A stretch of 64,000 nt of DNA from Rubripirellula reticaptiva (GTDB lineage Bacteria > Planctomycetota > Planctomycetia > Pirellulales > Pirellulaceae). Made by a program: the position numbers and the translations under genes. Below the pieces are notes generated by a model. It ran no database searches and was not told the DNA's origin. It was given only the letters and a program-made list of their open reading frames with translations. The number at the start of each line of letters is the position of its first letter. Positions within the stretch are counted from its first letter, which is position 1. Positions 9,599 to 17,240 of this stretch are shown piece after piece. The stretch spans positions 436,074-500,073 of the forward strand of contig NZ_SJPX01000006.1 in the NCBI RefSeq assembly GCF_007860175.1, in the 5' to 3' direction.

Positions 9599-10881
9599 GC
9601 TGCGAACAATAGTTTTTCGAGAAAGTCGGTGTTCCAGCCTGCCTTTTTACGCTTCTGCTTGAGACTTCGCTTGGTAGTGTCCCGCTTCAGAAGCGTCGTG
9701 ACATACCGACGGGTAAACGTGAAATTGGCCGTCGCGTTTTTCGTGCGGATGCGGCTTGCATCGTCGTGGAACACAACGTCCATAACCCAATGCATCGACT
9801 CCACACTCCAGTGGCTTCGCACGCTCGTGGCGAACTCACTGACCTTCGCCGGTCGGCTGATCAGAAAGTAACGAACCTCCACGTTGCACTTGTCACCTTC
9901 TTCGATTTGGGTGATCGCTTGGCCAATGCTCGTGGCCCCTGCCCACAGATCTGTCATCGCCTTCATCTCCGACGGAATCGCACACACCGCATAGAAACGC
10001 TCTTCGCGACGAGCTCGTTTCTCATCGATCGTCTTCTTCGATTTCACGCCGTGTTTTGTCAGTCCCATCTCATGCACCAACTCGAAGTGATCGCGGATCG
10101 CTTCGGCCAGCTTGGGATGGTTGTCTTTGATCGCCAAGATGTAGTCGCCACCCTCGTCATGAATCTTCTTGGCGATCGACTTCTGAGCACCGATGGCATC
10201 GAGCGTGATGATCGTCCCGCGAACATCGATAAAATCGAGCAGCTCATCAATCGCCGTGATTTCGTTGGTTTTCGAATCGACTTCGGTTTGTCCCAGCGTG
10301 ACACCATGCTTGGATGCCCAAGCCGATACGAAGTGAATCGCGTTGGATTTTTCGGCGTTGGTATAGGAACCCCGTGAGGTCTTTCCATCAATGGCGACGT
10401 GAACTGGCTGGTCGTCGGAGTCGCCCGCTTCATCGGCCTGGTTTTCGGCATCGTGATGCGTCCGACAAAGTTGCGTATGCCAGTAGAGTAACGCTTGTTG
10501 AAATTGGTCCGGTTTGATCAGCGATAAGACACGTCCAATCGTGTCGTGCGACGGGATTCCTTCGGGAAAGTCAGCAAAGCGACCGAGCCCGTCGAGCCGT
10601 TCGTTTCCGAAGCATTCGATCTCTTCGGGGCCATCAGCATCCGCGATCGTCGCGGCAACGACTAGAAACAAAATTGAACTCAGAGGGTGTATCGTTCGAC
10701 CTGAAACACGCGGGGCATCGACTTGATCAAAGCAGTCATGAAACACATCGACTTGCGAAAGCATTGCCATCTCCATTGCAGGGCATGATTCAAACGAATT
10801 CACGCAATCTTTCGCCGGCGGGGTTCACCAAGGCAACCCTCGACCGAATACTTCGTTAGGATTTTGATACGATGGCCGTGG
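9575..10881 (-). mobile_element. ISAs1-family insertion sequence with inverted repeats
   Basis: Imperfect terminal inverted repeats were found by eye: left CACGGCCATCGCATCAAA (9576-9593), right arm (10863-10880) reading inward CACGGCCATCGTATCAAA, one mismatch in 18. The pair brackets a single transposase gene and gives about 1.3 kb, normal for ISAs1. No obvious 8-10 bp target duplication is visible: flanks are CTCTACC on the left and CGACGGTG on the right. This fits the missing sulfatase 3' half and suggests deletion or recombination next to the element. Confidence 0.75.
9595..10803 (-). CDS. ISAs1-family DDE transposase
   Basis: 402 residues, intact. The N-terminus carries the H-repeat/ISAs1 start domain (DPQVDHPLSSILFLVV-like, here SGRTIHPLSSILFLVVAA), and the catalytic domain shows the expected acidic residues: HVAIDGKTSRGS (first D), IITLDAIGAQKSIAK (second D) and SHWSVESMHWVMDVVF (E). 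The C-terminus (LKRDTTKRSLKQKRKKAGWN) is typical. The listed start is the longest; MAMLSQVD about 11 codons in is preceded by GGAG and may be the true start. Because the frame is undamaged the element may still be active, unlike the IS3 relic at 27241-28251. Confidence 0.93.
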   Translation of the reverse strand: MNSFESCPAMEMAMLSQVDVFHDCFDQVDAPRVSGRTIHPLSSILFLVVAATIADADGPEEIECFGNERLDGLGRFADFPEGIPSHDTIGRVLSLIKPDQFQQALLYWHTQLCRTHHDAENQADEAGDSDDQPVHVAIDGKTSRGSYTNAEKSNAIHFVSAWASKHGVTLGQTEVDSKTNEITAIDELLDFIDVRGTIITLDAIGAQKSIAKKIHDEGGDYILAIKDNHPKLAEAIRDHFELVHEMGLTKHGVKSKKTIDEKRARREERFYAVCAIPSEMKAMTDLWAGATSIGQAITQIEEGDKCNVEVRYFLISRPAKVSEFATSVRSHWSVESMHWVMDVVFHDDASRIRTKNATANFTFTRRYVTTLLKRDTTKRSLKQKRKKAGWNTDFLEKLLFAA

Positions 10882-10966
10882 CGACGGTGCCGAGACTGAT
10901 TTTCGTCTACGCCGAGCGTCACTATATACAGACTCGCGTTTTAACAACTCGTTGTTTTCTATTCGA

Positions 10967-12487
10967 TCAAGCGAGCGGCTTTGTCATCGCTGAAACCTTG
11001 GCCGCGTCATCCAGAGGGCGATTTGCCTGTACGTTTCTGGCGATCCCCTTAAGCATCACGGGGAAGACGAGTCCATGCAACGGCAAGACAGCGTACCAGT
11101 AGGCGAGCCCCAAGAGACCTCGCGGGCGAAATCGAGCAGTCATGACAATCTTCGTTCTGTCATGAGATTCTTCCTCCAACTGAAATTCGAGTTCGGCCAC
11201 GCCCGGCAACTTCATTTCCGCACGAAGAGTCAGCTTTTCATTTTCAACCAACTTTGTGACTCGCCAAAAATCCACCGGTTCGCCGTAGTGGAGGTCGCGC
11301 GGGTGCCGGCGGCCACGACGCAGACCGGGGCCACCGACCGCTTGGTCCATCCAGCCGCGAATACGCCACAGATAACCGGCTCCCCAATAACCCTTTGCTC
11401 CGCCAATGGATCGAATTTCCGCGAACGTCTGCTCCGCTGATCCGTGCGAGATAATTTCTCGTCGATCCACAAACGTTGTCCCACCCGCCCAATCAGGATC
11501 GCCAGGGATCTTTCCTGCCGTCGACCACCGAGTTTCGATGTCACCACTCTGAGTGCGACCAAGTGCGGCCTCGATCGCTTCCTCAATTCCAAGGCATTCT
11601 CCTGGCATCAGGTGAACCGCATCGTCATTGCGGCAAACCGTTCGGTTTTTCAATCCTTCCGCCAGCGGCCGCGCAATGCTACTACTGACCGGAGTCACCA
11701 AACCGATCCATAGACTGCTCAAACGCGGAGTCAGGACTGGAACCGGAAAAATGATTCGCCGTCGAAGTTTCAGCTTCTCCGCCATCACCTGCATAACGCT
11801 CTGATAACTCATAACATCGGGGCCACCAATGTCGATGGTCCGGCCTGCCGTTTCATGAACCTCAATACACTCAACGAGATACCGAAGTACATCGCGAATC
11901 GCAATCGGCTGAGTCTCCGTGTTCACCCACTTTGGCGTCACCATGATCGGCAGCCTCTCCACCAGATAACGCAACGTCTCAAATGAAGCCGAGCCTGACC
12001 CGATAATCATCGCCGCTCGAAAAACCGTCGCCGGAACGGGACCGGCTTGAAGTATTTCTGCGACCTCATGTCGACTATCGAGATGTTCTGAAAGGTCAGG
12101 CCCCAACTCGCCAAGGCCGCCCAAGTAGACGATTCGCTGGCAAGATGACTGCTCAACCGCTTCTCGGAAACTCGTAGCGAGCTCTCGATCTCGCTTCGCA
12201 TACTGTCCCTTCGCTGACTTCATCGAATGGACAAGATAGAACGCAATGTCAACATCTTTCAGCGCTCGACCGATTGCTGTCGCGTCCTCAAGTTCCCCCG
12301 GCACGATCGTTACCCGTGCATCGCGGCTCCAAGCGAACTTTGTAAGCTTTTCCGGGCTGCGGACCAGACAGTTCACCGAATAGTCACGCTCGAGCAGGCG
12401 TCGGATCAGTCTACCTCCGACATAACCGGTTGCACCACAAACGAAAACACGACGGGAAGATGGTATTGATTTCGTCATACGGTCCAA
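10967..12487 (-). CDS. NAD(P)-binding SDR/NmrA-type protein with C-terminal DUF2867
   Basis: 506 residues in two parts. The N-terminal 300 residues form an atypical short-chain dehydrogenase/epimerase Rossmann domain: VFVCGATGYVGGRLIRRLLE has the GxxGxxG loop, and FYLVHSM, RIVYLGGLGE and VFRAAMIIGSGSASF follow the family pattern. The C-terminal 180 residues are DUF2867 (GAKGYWGAGYLWRIRGWMDQ, then a polyketide-cyclase-like FRPRGLLGLAYWY). The fusion is widespread and its substrate is unknown. The second Met (12478) is an equally good start. It lies 487-820 bases downstream of the Dps operon in the same direction and may be read from it or from its own promoter; no sigma-54 site was found before it. 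Confidence 0.85.
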   Translation of the reverse strand: MDRMTKSIPSSRRVFVCGATGYVGGRLIRRLLERDYSVNCLVRSPEKLTKFAWSRDARVTIVPGELEDATAIGRALKDVDIAFYLVHSMKSAKGQYAKRDRELATSFREAVEQSSCQRIVYLGGLGELGPDLSEHLDSRHEVAEILQAGPVPATVFRAAMIIGSGSASFETLRYLVERLPIMVTPKWVNTETQPIAIRDVLRYLVECIEVHETAGRTIDIGGPDVMSYQSVMQVMAEKLKLRRRIIFPVPVLTPRLSSLWIGLVTPVSSSIARPLAEGLKNRTVCRNDDAVHLMPGECLGIEEAIEAALGRTQSGDIETRWSTAGKIPGDPDWAGGTTFVDRREIISHGSAEQTFAEIRSIGGAKGYWGAGYLWRIRGWMDQAVGGPGLRRGRRHPRDLHYGEPVDFWRVTKLVENEKLTLRAEMKLPGVAELEFQLEEESHDRTKIVMTARFRPRGLLGLAYWYAVLPLHGLVFPVMLKGIARNVQANRPLDDAAKVSAMTKPLA

Positions 12488-12973
12488 GATTTCGGTGGGG
12501 AGCGACTCCGAGCAGAGCCTACCGGCAGCGCCTGCTCTGTTAGTGTCCCGGAAAGTTAACGCTGGCCATCATACGACGTAACCGATCCTCCAGACGACCA
12601 GCACCGCAGAGCGAAATCGCTTTGGAGAAAAAATCCAATGAGCACCGAACTTTCGGACGAGCTGATGTTGATCGCACCATCATGATGGCGTGAGACAACC
12701 GATTAAGACTTGATTGCATTCGCATGCGGCATGATCTCTCTTCCGGCGGTTAGCCAAGCTGAAGCGATCCGATACAACCGCACGCTCGTTTAAACTATGG
12801 CGGCATAGGATTCGCGGACGACTAGCAAAGCGAGGCACGATTTTCGTACTTCCAAGTGATGAAAAGAGAACTCGACAATTTCGCTGCGAATCACAGCGTG
12901 GTTGACGCTTCAATGCGTGACCTGCAAGCACGCAGCATTGCTGGTCATGCCACGACTGCGGTTTCGGGATAAA
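12488..12973. other. Intergenic spacer, no gene recognised
   Basis: Nearly 500 bases without a convincing gene. A few short open frames exist on both strands, none with a ribosome-binding site and recognisable composition. No clear hairpin or promoter was seen. Confidence 0.4.
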
Positions 12974-13315
12974 TTAGACCCCAAGAATCCACCCACGAAG
13001 AATCGTCAACCAGTGAATAGACCACTGAGGGGAACGCGTTCGTCCTGGACTCAATTTCGCGAGCTCGTTTCCGGAATGCTCGACCACGATGCTTTGTCCA
13101 GTAGAGGAAACGAAATGTCTCGACATAATTCGCGCCTCCCTCAGCTCGCGCCAGCTCACTCGAGGAAATCCGGCATCCGACGAAATTCTAACTGTCCCGT
13201 TACTCTCGGTAGAGATCGAAAAAGATTGACTAGGGGAGTGACGCCGTGTCCGTGTCACCTTCATATCAACGTCGACGGCTAAAGCCTCAAGTCCTGGCAA
13301 AGGCCGCTCAGCCAT
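12974..13315 (-). CDS. Possible small hypothetical protein (low confidence)
   Basis: An open frame of about 113 residues starting MAERPLPGLEALAVDVDMKV. Its ATG overlaps the stop of the 71-residue gene upstream (ATGGCTGA), an arrangement that allows translational coupling. I do not recognise the sequence; it has no membrane segment and many Ser/Arg residues. An antisense frame of similar length on the plus strand makes a chance open frame a real possibility. If real, it would be the last gene of the DUF2945-SDR-Dps operon. Confidence 0.25.
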   Translation of the reverse strand: MAERPLPGLEALAVDVDMKVTRTRRHSPSQSFSISTESNGTVRISSDAGFPRVSWRELREARIMSRHFVSSTGQSIVVEHSGNELAKLSPGRTRSPQWSIHWLTILRGWILGV

Positions 13316-13523
13316 TGGACTGACCAACATCTCGCGTCCGAATCTTCAACACTCCGTTCAGCTTCCAGTGAGCGTGGTTTACGTTTTCACCGCCAGTACT
13401 GGCAGGCACGTAAACTTCCATCTGCTGAAAGTCGTAAGTAATCTCTGCATTTCGCCCAGTTAGGGCATCATAAAGTCCCGCAGCCAGTTCGGGCCAAGTG
13501 TTCGTTTCTTTAACGCTGTTCAT
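13308..13523 (-). CDS. Small conserved-looking protein, 71 residues
   Basis: The start is ATG 13521-13523, preceded by AAGGAAATGGG, a good Shine-Dalgarno; the upstream Met at 13568 adds an implausible leader. The protein (MNSVKETNTWPELAAGLYDA ... ITYDFQQMEVYVPAS ... HWKLNGVLKIRTRD) looks like a compact alpha/beta fold with an amphipathic N-terminal helix and two or three strands. I recall similar short planctomycete hypotheticals but cannot name a family. It follows Dps by 140 bases on the same strand, so it probably belongs to the same stress operon. Confidence 0.7.
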   Translation of the reverse strand: MNSVKETNTWPELAAGLYDALTGRNAEITYDFQQMEVYVPASTGGENVNHAHWKLNGVLKIRTRDVGQSNG

Positions 13524-13663
13524 GGTAAACCCATTTCCTTGAAGTCTTGATAAAATCAGACACAGCACACTGATGCTGCCGCGATATAGTACCGAGCCAT
13601 CAAGCCCCGCAGATCTAAACTGGAAGGCTGGTCGTCTCTTCTACTGGCGAATCAACAAGGCGT

Positions 13664-14152
13664 TTAGCCTTCTTGCGCTTGCAACATCCACAAATGCTTT
13701 TCCATCGGCCCAGAAATCGCGATCAGCATATCTTCGCTGATAGGATCGAGGTCACCAAGTTTTGCAATCGCGTCTCGCAACGAGTCAATCGTCGTCTTAG
13801 TGGCGTCAGCCACTCGGGTAATGGTTTCTTTCACGTTAACAAAATCTCGCGGATAACTTTCCAATTCGCTCGCTTCTGCTACCGTCGATGACCGGCCGTC
13901 CGCAGGAATACCGAGGGCGGCAATTCGTTCAGCCACCTCGTCGCTGGCATCCCGAACCGTCGCGATGATTTCGTCTAAATGTAAATGAATACTGCGAAAG
14001 TTTGGACCGACGACATTCCAATGGGCTTGCTTCATCAGCAAAGCGAGGTCGATGAGATTGGTCAGATTTCCTTGCAGAATTCCAGTAACTTTTTCGTTCG
14101 TTTCAGCTTTTAGGATTTCACGCTTGAATTGATTTTTGGTGGCAGTTGCCAT
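13664..14152 (-). CDS. dps: Dps-family DNA-protecting ferritin-like protein
   Basis: 162 residues, the usual length of Dps. The diagnostic block LLMKQAHWNVVGPNFRSIHLHLDEI carries the ferroxidase residues of the dimer interface (H of HWN, H of LHL, D/E of LDEI), followed by VRDASDEVAERIAALG. Members form 12-subunit shells that oxidise and store iron with peroxide and can coat DNA in starvation. It lies 48 bases after the SDR gene on the same strand with GGAGAGACAAG before its ATG, and has no promoter of its own that I can see, so it is probably transcribed from the sigma-54-type site upstream of the DUF2945 gene. Confidence 0.95.
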   Translation of the reverse strand: MATATKNQFKREILKAETNEKVTGILQGNLTNLIDLALLMKQAHWNVVGPNFRSIHLHLDEIIATVRDASDEVAERIAALGIPADGRSSTVAEASELESYPRDFVNVKETITRVADATKTTIDSLRDAIAKLGDLDPISEDMLIAISGPMEKHLWMLQAQEG

Positions 14153-14200
14153 CTTGTCTCTCCGTTTCTTGGGAAGTTTCTTTGAATTGAATTCAGAACA

Positions 14201-15007
14201 CTACTGTTTTAGATATGCTTCTCGGTACGCGGACGCGGCGAGAGGCGTCGCGACTTCAAAGCCACCGTCTACCGGCCACCGCACGCCCGTTACAAAGCCG
14301 GCCTTGTCGCCCGCTAAAAAGTCAATTACTGCGGCGACCTCGTCGGGATGCCCCGTTCGGCGCACCGGCATTGCCGGACGATCCGTGTCATCGAAGTCGC
14401 CCGGATCCATGTCATTCATCGGCGTTGCGATCTCACCCGGAGCCACCGCATTGACCGTGATGTTTAGCGGCGACAAATCCAAAGCCAGGCATTTCACTAA
14501 TCCGCCGAGCGCGTGCTTGGTCATCGTGTAGAGCGTGTCAACAGGACTTGCGATTTCTTCGTGAACACTCGTCACCACGATGATACGTCCAGGCGTTTCA
14601 CGAGGCTTGCCATCCATTCCACCGGGCAGCATGTGGTGAACAGCACGCTGAAGCACCATCATCGCGCCGAAAGTGTTGACGTTGAAAATTTTGTGCGTTG
14701 ACTCAAGGTCAATGTTCGGCATCTTCTTCTTGACCATCAAACCCGCATTGCTGATGGCGACATCCAAGCCACCCAGCTCGTCAACCATTTCGTCGACGCA
14801 ATGTTTTGCTGCATCGGGATCGGACAAATCAAGTTGTTTAACGACACAGCTTACGCCTTCCGCTCGAACCAACTCTGCGGTTTCCGCTGCCTTTGTTTCG
14901 CTAGAGGCATAGGTAATGGCGACATCGTGACCTGATCGTGCCAGCGCGATCGCCGTCGCACGACCAATACCGGTGCTGCCGCCAGTGATAATTGCTTTAC
15001 GTCTCAT
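14201..15007 (-). CDS. Short-chain dehydrogenase/reductase (glucose dehydrogenase-like)
   Basis: The start is ATG 15005-15007, preceded by GGAAAGGAATACC; the upstream Met at 15049 overlaps the DUF2945 gene and is less likely. 268 residues. Classical SDR features: cofactor loop AIITGGSTGIGRATA, NAG motif (ISNAGL), catalytic YTMTK (Y-x-x-x-K) with the Ser in VVTSVHE, and PVDGGF near the C-terminus. NAD(P)H-dependent oxidoreductase; the substrate cannot be told. The VTSVHEEIASP segment resembles the glucose-1-dehydrogenase-like subgroup often found beside general-stress genes. It sits between DUF2945 and Dps, in one apparent operon. Confidence 0.9.
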   Translation of the reverse strand: MRRKAIITGGSTGIGRATAIALARSGHDVAITYASSETKAAETAELVRAEGVSCVVKQLDLSDPDAAKHCVDEMVDELGGLDVAISNAGLMVKKKMPNIDLESTHKIFNVNTFGAMMVLQRAVHHMLPGGMDGKPRETPGRIIVVTSVHEEIASPVDTLYTMTKHALGGLVKCLALDLSPLNITVNAVAPGEIATPMNDMDPGDFDDTDRPAMPVRRTGHPDEVAAVIDFLAGDKAGFVTGVRWPVDGGFEVATPLAASAYREAYLKQ

Positions 15008-15041
15008 GGTATTCCTTTCCGAGGATTTAATGCGGTTTTGA

Positions 15042-15260
15042 TCAAGCATCGCTTAGTTCGGTCTCACTCTTTAGCACCTGATCGCCGTTTTCCTGCTCGA
15101 CCAAATAGGCAGGTTCTTCGTCAGTCGCGTTCCGAGTCACTTCGGTGCCCTTAATCGTTCTAGTTACTTTTTGCTTGAACGATTCCTTGATCTGCCCTTT
15201 GGCAGTACCGCCGCCAAAGTTCCACTGAACGTACTGATTGGCTTGGAATTTCTGGCTCAC
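15042..15260 (-). CDS. DUF2945 / HVA1 Tudor-like small protein
   Basis: 72 residues. QYVQWNFGGGTAKGQIKESF followed by YLVEQENGDQVLKSETEL matches the DUF2945 (hypervirulence-associated HVA1, Tudor-like) pattern, a single small beta-barrel. Function is unknown in bacteria; genes of this family are commonly found with stress genes. It is the first gene of a leftward operon (DUF2945, SDR, Dps, 71-residue protein). A strong sigma-54-type promoter at 15311-15326 has its -12 GC 52 bases before the ATG, and GAAGGAG lies just upstream of the start region. Confidence 0.88.
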   Translation of the reverse strand: MSQKFQANQYVQWNFGGGTAKGQIKESFKQKVTRTIKGTEVTRNATDEEPAYLVEQENGDQVLKSETELSDA

Positions 15261-15310
15261 GATTGGCTCCTTCGATGCCTGAGTGCAATGACTTTAGGTC
15301 TGAGTCAAAT

Positions 15311-15326
15311 TGCAAACATTGGGCCA
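15311..15326 (-). promoter_or_regulatory. Sigma-54 (-24/-12) promoter of DUF2945-SDR-Dps operon
   Basis: Minus strand reads TGGCCCAATGTTTGCA: GG and GC separated by exactly 10 bases and all eight conserved positions of TGGC-N7-TTGC. The predicted start of transcription is near 15300, 40 bases before the DUF2945 start codon. Confidence 0.8.
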
Positions 15327-15343
15327 AACTCATGACGTTGCTT

Positions 15344-15359
15344 TGGCTTGGCGATTGCA
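15344..15359 (+). promoter_or_regulatory. Sigma-54 (-24/-12) promoter of zinc-ribbon gene
   Basis: Plus strand reads TGGCTTGGCGATTGCA, a full TGGC-N7-TTGC match with 10 bases between GG and GC. It lies 62 bases before ATG 15421 and points away from the DUF2945 promoter only 17 bases to its left, so the two are divergent and could share activator sites. Confidence 0.78.
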
Positions 15360-15420
15360 CACACTTGACCGAACGCTTCTGCGTAAGCAATTTCCGCTGT
15401 TTAAAATAGAGAAGGTAAAC

Positions 15421-15603
15421 ATGTCAAAAACGAAAATCGATACAGCTCCATTGAACAAAATTCCCTGCCCCAGTTGTGGGAAACACGTCGATGACCGGGC
15501 TCCGGCTTGCCCCAACTGCGGCGAAAAGATCTACGTCGAACATCCTGGCGGTATCACGCCGACAAAGCATCCGCAGATCCCAACAAATCGAGTCGATGAG
15601 TGA
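15421..15603 (+). CDS. Zinc-ribbon small protein
   Basis: 60 residues; ATG 15421 follows AGAGAAGG. Two CPxCG knuckles (IPCPSCGKHVDD and PACPNCGEKIYV) spaced by 13 residues form a zinc ribbon of the type found in short regulatory or scaffold proteins. The C-terminal 25 residues (GGITPTKHPQIPTNRVDE) are probably disordered. No catalytic feature. Divergent from the DUF2945 operon with its own sigma-54-type promoter, so it is probably stress-induced. Function unknown. Confidence 0.8.
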   Translation: MSKTKIDTAPLNKIPCPSCGKHVDDRAPACPNCGEKIYVEHPGGITPTKHPQIPTNRVDE

Positions 15604-15729
15604 ACGGCCGATGCGAGTGGCAGGCAATCGACCCACCTGGTTGCTCGCCGTCCATGCGATAAAGCCAAGCGTTGGGGAGGCTTCGAGACCATGAGCAAGA
15701 AGTAATCGCTGACTAAACGCCTACGCCGC

Positions 15730-16860
15730 CTACTCTGGCTCCTTCAACGCCTCTGGATCACGAACCGCCTCGACCGCGTCTTGCGCATCTTCTTGGTCAC
15801 CGACATCCAGCTGCGGACCTTCCTGTGTGAGCTTTGCGGCAGGTTCGTGGCTAATTTCCACCAGCAGCGGGAAGTGATCCGACCCGATTGGTGGAAGTGT
15901 GCGAATCTCGGCGACGCGGAAGTCATCGGAGTGGAAGAGATGATCGAGCGGATATCGCCAAATCGAGGAGCGCGCATTGAACGTAGGATAGAGACCGCGT
16001 CCTTTTCGTGGGTCGAGTAACCCACTGACCTCTTGAAACAAGTCTGTGGTTCGCGACCAGCCGACATCGTTCATGTCGCCGAGGACGACCGTGCTCTCGC
16101 CATCCTTCACCTCGCGCCCGACCAGGACTAACTCAGCATCCCGTTTTGTCGTGTCTTCACCTGGCCGTGGTGGATTCGGATGCACAGCGAGCAACCGCAC
16201 GGGATGACCGCTCCGAAGGCGGATGACCCCGTCAATCGAAGGGATCGATTCTTTTACGAACGCCCGCACTTTCGATCGTTCGATCGGAAATTTGGAATAG
16301 ATGGCGATTCCATACTTATTTTCTAGCGGATGTAGGACTTGAAATTCAAATGAATCATCGAGGACCGTCAGGTCGTTGACCCAACGCGAGTTTATTTCCA
16401 GCAACACGACAACGTCGGGTTGCTCCGATGCAATCAGCCGCAACAGGGCATCGGCATCTTCGTTATCCTGCAAAACGTTGGCCGATAGGATTCTTAGCCG
16501 CGCATCAGAATCCGACGACTTGGCTGCCTGAACTTGATGGGGAGCGACGGGGAGGTAAGGAAAGATCCAATAGAGTTGCGTCAGAACCCCGCCAACCAGA
16601 AGTACGGCAAGCACCTTCGCCAGCCGGCGTTGGTAAAAAGCCAGTATCACAACAATCCCGATCAGGTAGAACACCAAAAGCTGGACTCGAGGAAAGTCGC
16701 CGATCCGCACCCACCACGTATCAACAGGCAAGAGGGGAATGTAGGCGGAGAGGATCAAGCCAGTAGCCAATAAACATGCGATCCCCCAAGCCGATCGCTT
16801 TAGAAATAACTGTTCGTTTGCCGACTCGATTGGTTCTTTCGCGTTCATGTTGGTCTTCAT
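15730..16860 (-). CDS. Membrane-anchored endonuclease/exonuclease/phosphatase family protein
   Basis: 376 residues. Three hydrophobic segments in the first 105 residues (IACLLATGLILSAYIPLL, LLVFYLIGIVVILAF, VLAVLLVGGVLTQLYWIF) are followed by an EEP domain: LRILSANVLQ (metal-binding Asn), VVVLLEIN (Glu), VHPNPP (His), VVLGDMND (Asp/Asn) and the C-terminal SDHFPLLVEI (Asp-His). The fold hydrolyses phosphodiesters (nucleic acids, phospholipids or inositol phosphates), and the domain is predicted outside the membrane. An acidic tail (LDVGDQEDAQDAVEA) follows. The start could be either of the two Met codons (MKTNMNAKEP). A palindromic repeat lies directly upstream (16884-16951). Confidence 0.85.
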   Translation of the reverse strand: MKTNMNAKEPIESANEQLFLKRSAWGIACLLATGLILSAYIPLLPVDTWWVRIGDFPRVQLLVFYLIGIVVILAFYQRRLAKVLAVLLVGGVLTQLYWIFPYLPVAPHQVQAAKSSDSDARLRILSANVLQDNEDADALLRLIASEQPDVVVLLEINSRWVNDLTVLDDSFEFQVLHPLENKYGIAIYSKFPIERSKVRAFVKESIPSIDGVIRLRSGHPVRLLAVHPNPPRPGEDTTKRDAELVLVGREVKDGESTVVLGDMNDVGWSRTTDLFQEVSGLLDPRKGRGLYPTFNARSSIWRYPLDHLFHSDDFRVAEIRTLPPIGSDHFPLLVEISHEPAAKLTQEGPQLDVGDQEDAQDAVEAVRDPEALKEPE

Positions 16861-16883
16861 AGCACGATGCGGGCCAAAAATCG

Positions 16884-16951
16884 TCGCATAGGCTTCCAGC
16901 CTGCGATTAAACCTGGCGAAACATCAATCACAGGTTTGAAGCCTACGCCAC
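16884..16951. repeat. Dispersed palindromic repeat, copy 1
   Basis: Two arms, TCGCATAGGCTTCCAGCCTG (16884-16903) and CAGGTTTGAAGCCTACGCCA (16931-16950), are largely complementary and would form a hairpin with a loop of about 27 bases. It belongs to the family listed at 27065, 44463, 50635, 51730, 53159, 54496 and 59095. It sits between the divergent EEP and membrane-peptide/katE genes. Confidence 0.7.
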
Positions 16952-16961
16952 GTCTTTCTTT

Positions 16962-16977
16962 CGGCACACCAGTTGCG
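16962..16977 (+). promoter_or_regulatory. Sigma-54 (-24/-12) promoter of membrane peptide and katE
   Basis: CGGCACACCAGTTGCG: GG and GC 10 bases apart, seven of the eight core positions of TGGC-N7-TTGC. Its -12 GC lies 74 bases before the ATG of the 24-residue peptide at 17050, and the catalase gene follows on the same strand with no other promoter seen. Confidence 0.65.
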
Positions 16978-17049
16978 TGAAACGGTTTGAAAGAATCCGC
17001 GTCATTCTCGCGGGTCGCGAAAAGAATCCCCCTTCAGTGAGAGATCGTT

Positions 17050-17124
17050 ATGTACATCGGCGGCGGAATCCTCGGCACAATTCTGGTCATCCTAGCAATC
17101 ATCTACTTAGCCAAACGAATTTAG
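17050..17124 (+). CDS. 24-residue single-span membrane peptide
   Basis: ATG 17050 to TAG 17122-17124 encodes MYIGGGILGTILVILAIIYL followed by AKRI. A glycine-rich start leads into one hydrophobic helix of about 17 residues with a positively charged end, which predicts N-out/C-in insertion in the membrane. It is too short for most gene finders. It lies between a sigma-54-type promoter (16962) and the catalase gene (17241), in the right spacing to be the first gene of that transcript. Function unknown; similar tiny hydrophobic stress peptides exist. The ribosome-binding site (GAGAG, 8-12 bases upstream) is modest. Confidence 0.65.
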   Translation: MYIGGGILGTILVILAIIYLAKRI

Positions 17125-17240
17125 TACCCAGCGCTACTAGCGGTACCTCTATCGTGGCCTCGGCATCCGGTTTTCGAGACACCTTACTCGCAGGTTGGAC
17201 GTGTACGCCACTCTTTCATAACCCCTTTCCAAAATTGAAC

